From Phocaeicola_A sp963624095 (GTDB lineage: Bacteria; Bacteroidota; Bacteroidia; Bacteroidales; Bacteroidaceae): a stretch of 25,418 nt of DNA. Under the pieces are notes generated by a model. That model searched no databases. It worked only from the letters and a program-made list of their open reading frames with translations, and was not told the DNA's origin. Where the stretch lies: NCBI GenBank assembly GCA_963624095.1, contig CAVFNZ010000023.1, forward strand, positions 1 to 25,418, given 5' to 3'. Every line of letters starts with the position of its first letter. Position 1 is the first letter of the stretch. Below, piece by piece: positions 24,801 through 25,418 of this stretch. Made by a program: the position numbers and the translations under genes.

Positions 24801-25016
24801 ACCTGTCGTGGTGCCCTTGACCATGATGCTGGCACCGATGATGGCTTCGCCATTGGCATCGACAACCTTGCCTTTTACAGTACTTCCTTGCTGCACGATG
24901 GCAGTCCCATTCGTGTCAGCAAAAACAGATCCGGGATTGCCTGCCAGCAGAGCCACCATAGCCAAGGTGGAGAGCAGGACGTTCTTCGAAGAGAATCTGA
25001 AATGTTTTTCTTTCAT
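21816..25016 (-). CDS. SusC/RagA family TonB-dependent outer-membrane transporter
   Basis: A 1066-aa TonB-dependent receptor importing oligosaccharides across the outer membrane. Seen: a signal peptide (cleavage near VFADT, about residue 34), a CarboxypepD_reg-like domain (about 47-122, GKVVDANGEAIIGASIMVKG), the DEVVVVGYGTMKKESLTGAV stretch that opens the plug (about 124-143), and a 22-strand-type barrel ending in aromatic FTFGLNCAF. There is no N-terminal STN domain, so signalling through an ECF sigma/anti-sigma pair is not expected. That fits regulation by a hybrid two-component or similar system. First gene of the nine-gene PUL operon. Confidence 0.97.
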   Translation of the reverse strand: MKEKHFRFSSKNVLLSTLAMVALLAGNPGSVFADTNGTAIVQQGSTVKGKVVDANGEAIIGASIMVKGTTTGVITDLDGNFTLSNVSSKSVLVVSYVGYKTQQVNVAGKQFVNITLVEDSELLDEVVVVGYGTMKKESLTGAVTVVDQKIFREKGGLSSPLQALQGQVPGVMITRSSSAPGDESWGMKLRGSVSVNSTDPLIIVDGVAYESVNEMRLLNPGDIETINFLKDGAAAIYGSRAAGGVVLITTKKGASGKVKVEYGASATVKSPGLMQSVMSLDQWADGLQQALINDGNRSNVWYTYTELAKKYKGQVLDLASSGNPFGTAAFTDVSDFAFADDVNWFDTLFGDAWSTEHNLSLSGGTDKSSYRISLGYLYDGSTLQYGRNNNQRYNFRMNNTFQLTKDFKLESSISYNRQEQVAPTQISSALSSTLPMPGLPFETVDGKPYAWGTWCSPAAQAEYGGSNKLSVSAISFSETLNYKITDWLQANANLGYSTNTATRNITNNAIDFYNYAGTKVIRTSPTQENSTYTQTAARTDFYSVTGYLAANKTFGKHNLNLTLGTQYEFKEYTYFGAKVKDIQNGLEIINGSGEVTLSGSENKYQNSNLSYFGRFNYDFDGRYLLEVNGRYDGSSKFLPENRWNMFWGTSAGWRVKQEEFMKDVDWLSELKLRVSYAEVGNQSGIGNYDGVQLYSLVAAGSGPYIGSDKLAYIKTSGTLASKTRTWERIKNYNVGIDFGLFNGSLSGTVEAFLKKNDNMLVSVTYPGILGDKAPSANAGKFKDWGFEGQLTYRGKVGDVSYHVGGTFTFSRNELTDYGGITVLSSGYKSTMQGYPLNSIFGLRYGGKIQTEEQLAAYKAKYYENNGIGMPSNLRLGDNMYCDENNDGKLDENDYIYLGSDTPEISYSFNGGIEYKGFDLSFVFQGDANRFVYRDINNLVVPFRGYYTNTSTASIGNTWSVDNPNAYYSPYTSDGNINNYNYQPSSLTAQDGRYLRLKNITIGYTFPNALLSKTRVLSSARIYITGTDLWETTKIKDGWDPEAKRNPSGTGRYPFTRNFTFGLNCAF

Positions 25017-25108
25017 ACCTAAAATTTAAAGTAACTATTATATAACAACTGTTGTTCTATTGTTCCAGCAGATGAGTTCATCAACCATTGGATGCAATGA
25101 ACACGATG

Positions 25109-25116
25109 CAAAAATA
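25109..25116 (-). promoter_or_regulatory. Candidate -7 box of the PUL operon (susC)
   Basis: The minus strand reads TATTTTTG, matching TAnnTTTG, giving a leader of about 85 nt before the susC start. The -33 position lacks TTTG, which fits an activator-dependent promoter, and the operator-like repeats begin just upstream. Confidence 0.55.
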
Positions 25117-25142
25117 AGAGGTAAGGGGAAAAGGTTTGCGGA

Positions 25143-25180
25143 TAATTTATCCAAATCCATAGGGTAATTTGTCCAAATCC
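25143..25180 (-). promoter_or_regulatory. Two-fold operator-like repeat upstream of susC
   Basis: On the plus strand TAATTTATCCAAATCC (25143-25158) and TAATTTGTCCAAATCC (25165-25180) are 16-bp direct repeats with one mismatch, 22 bp apart. Read in the direction of susC the core is GGATTTGGAyAAATTA. The A of GGA lies 34 and 56 bp from the first T of the -7 box, exactly as for two of the three sites before the GH127 unit. This points to one regulator for both units; its gene is not in the window. Confidence 0.65.
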
Positions 25181-25257
25181 CCCACAACAGGCACTCTTTA
25201 GAGGATTTACCCCTATTGTCATATCCTGATTTCGCTTGTCAGTTATATTGTTGAATC

Positions 25258-25295
25258 ATGAGGTTAACCTCACAGCCCCGAGAGGTTAACCTCAT
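25258..25295. repeat. Inverted repeat containing two GAGGTTAACCTC palindromes
   Basis: Arms ATGAGGTTAACCTC (25258-25271) and GAGGTTAACCTCAT (25282-25295) are perfectly complementary around a 10-base loop, and each arm contains the 12-bp palindrome. Because each arm is itself palindromic, the unit is also a direct repeat with a 22-bp period. It lies upstream of both divergent promoters, so an operator or a repeat-family member fits better than a terminator. Confidence 0.75.
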
Positions 25296-25329
25296 TTTCG
25301 ATGGCGGTTAGACTATGTTGTGATTTAGT

Positions 25330-25360
25330 TTTGTATTCCGAACGTAAATCCGTAACTTCG
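25330..25360 (+). promoter_or_regulatory. Promoter of the AAA-ATPase-like gene
   Basis: A -33 TTTG (25330-25333), a 19-bp spacer and a -7 TAACTTCG (25353-25360, one mismatch to TAnnTTTG) lie 26 bp before the start codon. The layout is standard for Bacteroidota, unlike the two PUL promoters, which lack a -33 box. Confidence 0.5.
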
Positions 25361-25386
25361 CAACGGAAACAAGAAACTTGCAGCGT

Positions 25387-25418
25387 ATGAAATACCCTAT
25401 AGGCATACAGACTTTCGA
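25387..25418 (+). CDS. AAA-ATPase-like / PD-(D/E)XK nuclease family protein, N-terminus only
   Basis: Only ten codons are present before the window ends, reading MKYPIGIQTF. This is the characteristic start of the large Bacteroidota family with an AAA-ATPase_like domain followed by a DUF1703 nuclease-like domain, whose members begin with YPIGIQxF. The cellular role of the family is not established. It is divergent from susC, has its own constitutive-type promoter, and is probably not part of the PUL. The identification rests on ten residues. Confidence 0.6.
   Translation, partial: MKYPIGIQTF

Larger units (their letters stand above)
25017..25386. other. Divergent intergenic region between susC and an AAA-ATPase-like gene
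   Basis: These 370 bp contain the susC promoter and operator-like repeats (25109-25180), an inverted repeat with two GAGGTTAACCTC palindromes (25258-25295) and the promoter of the rightward gene (25330-25360). A short open frame covers 25019-25222 on the minus strand, but it has no recognisable content and overlaps the promoter. Confidence 0.75.

Noticed and set aside
25143..25180. CRISPR-like repeats upstream of susC
   Set aside because: Only two 16-bp units with a 6-bp gap. The spacing and promoter phasing fit an operator, not a repeat-spacer array.
25019..25222. 67-codon frame upstream of susC on the minus strand
   Set aside because: It overlaps the susC promoter and operator-like repeats and has no recognisable content.

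Overview
The window looks like a chromosomal segment of a Bacteroides-type organism (Bacteroidales). It has a murF-alr fusion, a GSCFA-domain gene, a SusC/SusD pair, A-rich leaders without clear Shine-Dalgarno sites, and several promoters that fit the Bacteroidota -7 box TAnnTTTG. No tRNA, rRNA, transposase, integrase or CRISPR array was seen. No species is claimed.

Left flank (1-4.9 kb, minus strand): housekeeping genes. Bifunctional MurF/alanine racemase overlaps the end of a GSCFA-domain gene, and a hexokinase gene (copy 1) with its own promoter follows. Centre and right (5.1-25.0 kb): one polysaccharide utilization locus (PUL). Its main transcription unit is on the minus strand, running from 25016 down to 9620: SusC, SusD, an Ig-like (Big_2) surface lipoprotein, an alginate-lyase-fold (PL38-like) lipoprotein, a secreted alpha/beta-hydrolase, GH97, hexokinase copy 2, an MFS sugar transporter and a GH88 unsaturated uronyl hydrolase. 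A second unit on the plus strand (5196-9449) encodes a GH127-type (DUF1680) enzyme and a heparinase II/III-fold protein, and converges on GH88. Right edge: the first ten codons of a divergent AAA-ATPase-like gene.

The genes form a plausible pathway for an uronic-acid-containing glycan. SusC/D and the Ig-like lipoprotein capture and import it. The two lyase-fold enzymes would cut uronate linkages and leave unsaturated ends, which GH88 removes. GH97, the GH127-type enzyme and the putative esterase would trim alpha-hexosides, arabinofuranosides and esters. The MFS permease would bring the monosaccharide into the cytoplasm for the operon hexokinase. No sulfatase and no regulator gene is present.

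Three things stand out. (1) The two PUL promoters, 20 kb apart, carry the same repeated site (core TTTGGAyAAAtTA) at identical distances (34 and 56 bp) from their -7 boxes, so one regulator probably controls both units. (2) The two hexokinase genes look identical base for base from start to stop codon, while their flanks are unrelated. They form 1.2-kb direct repeats around four PUL genes, which could delete by recombination. (3) Between the convergent units lies a 50-bp perfect palindrome, related in its core to an inverted repeat upstream of susC.
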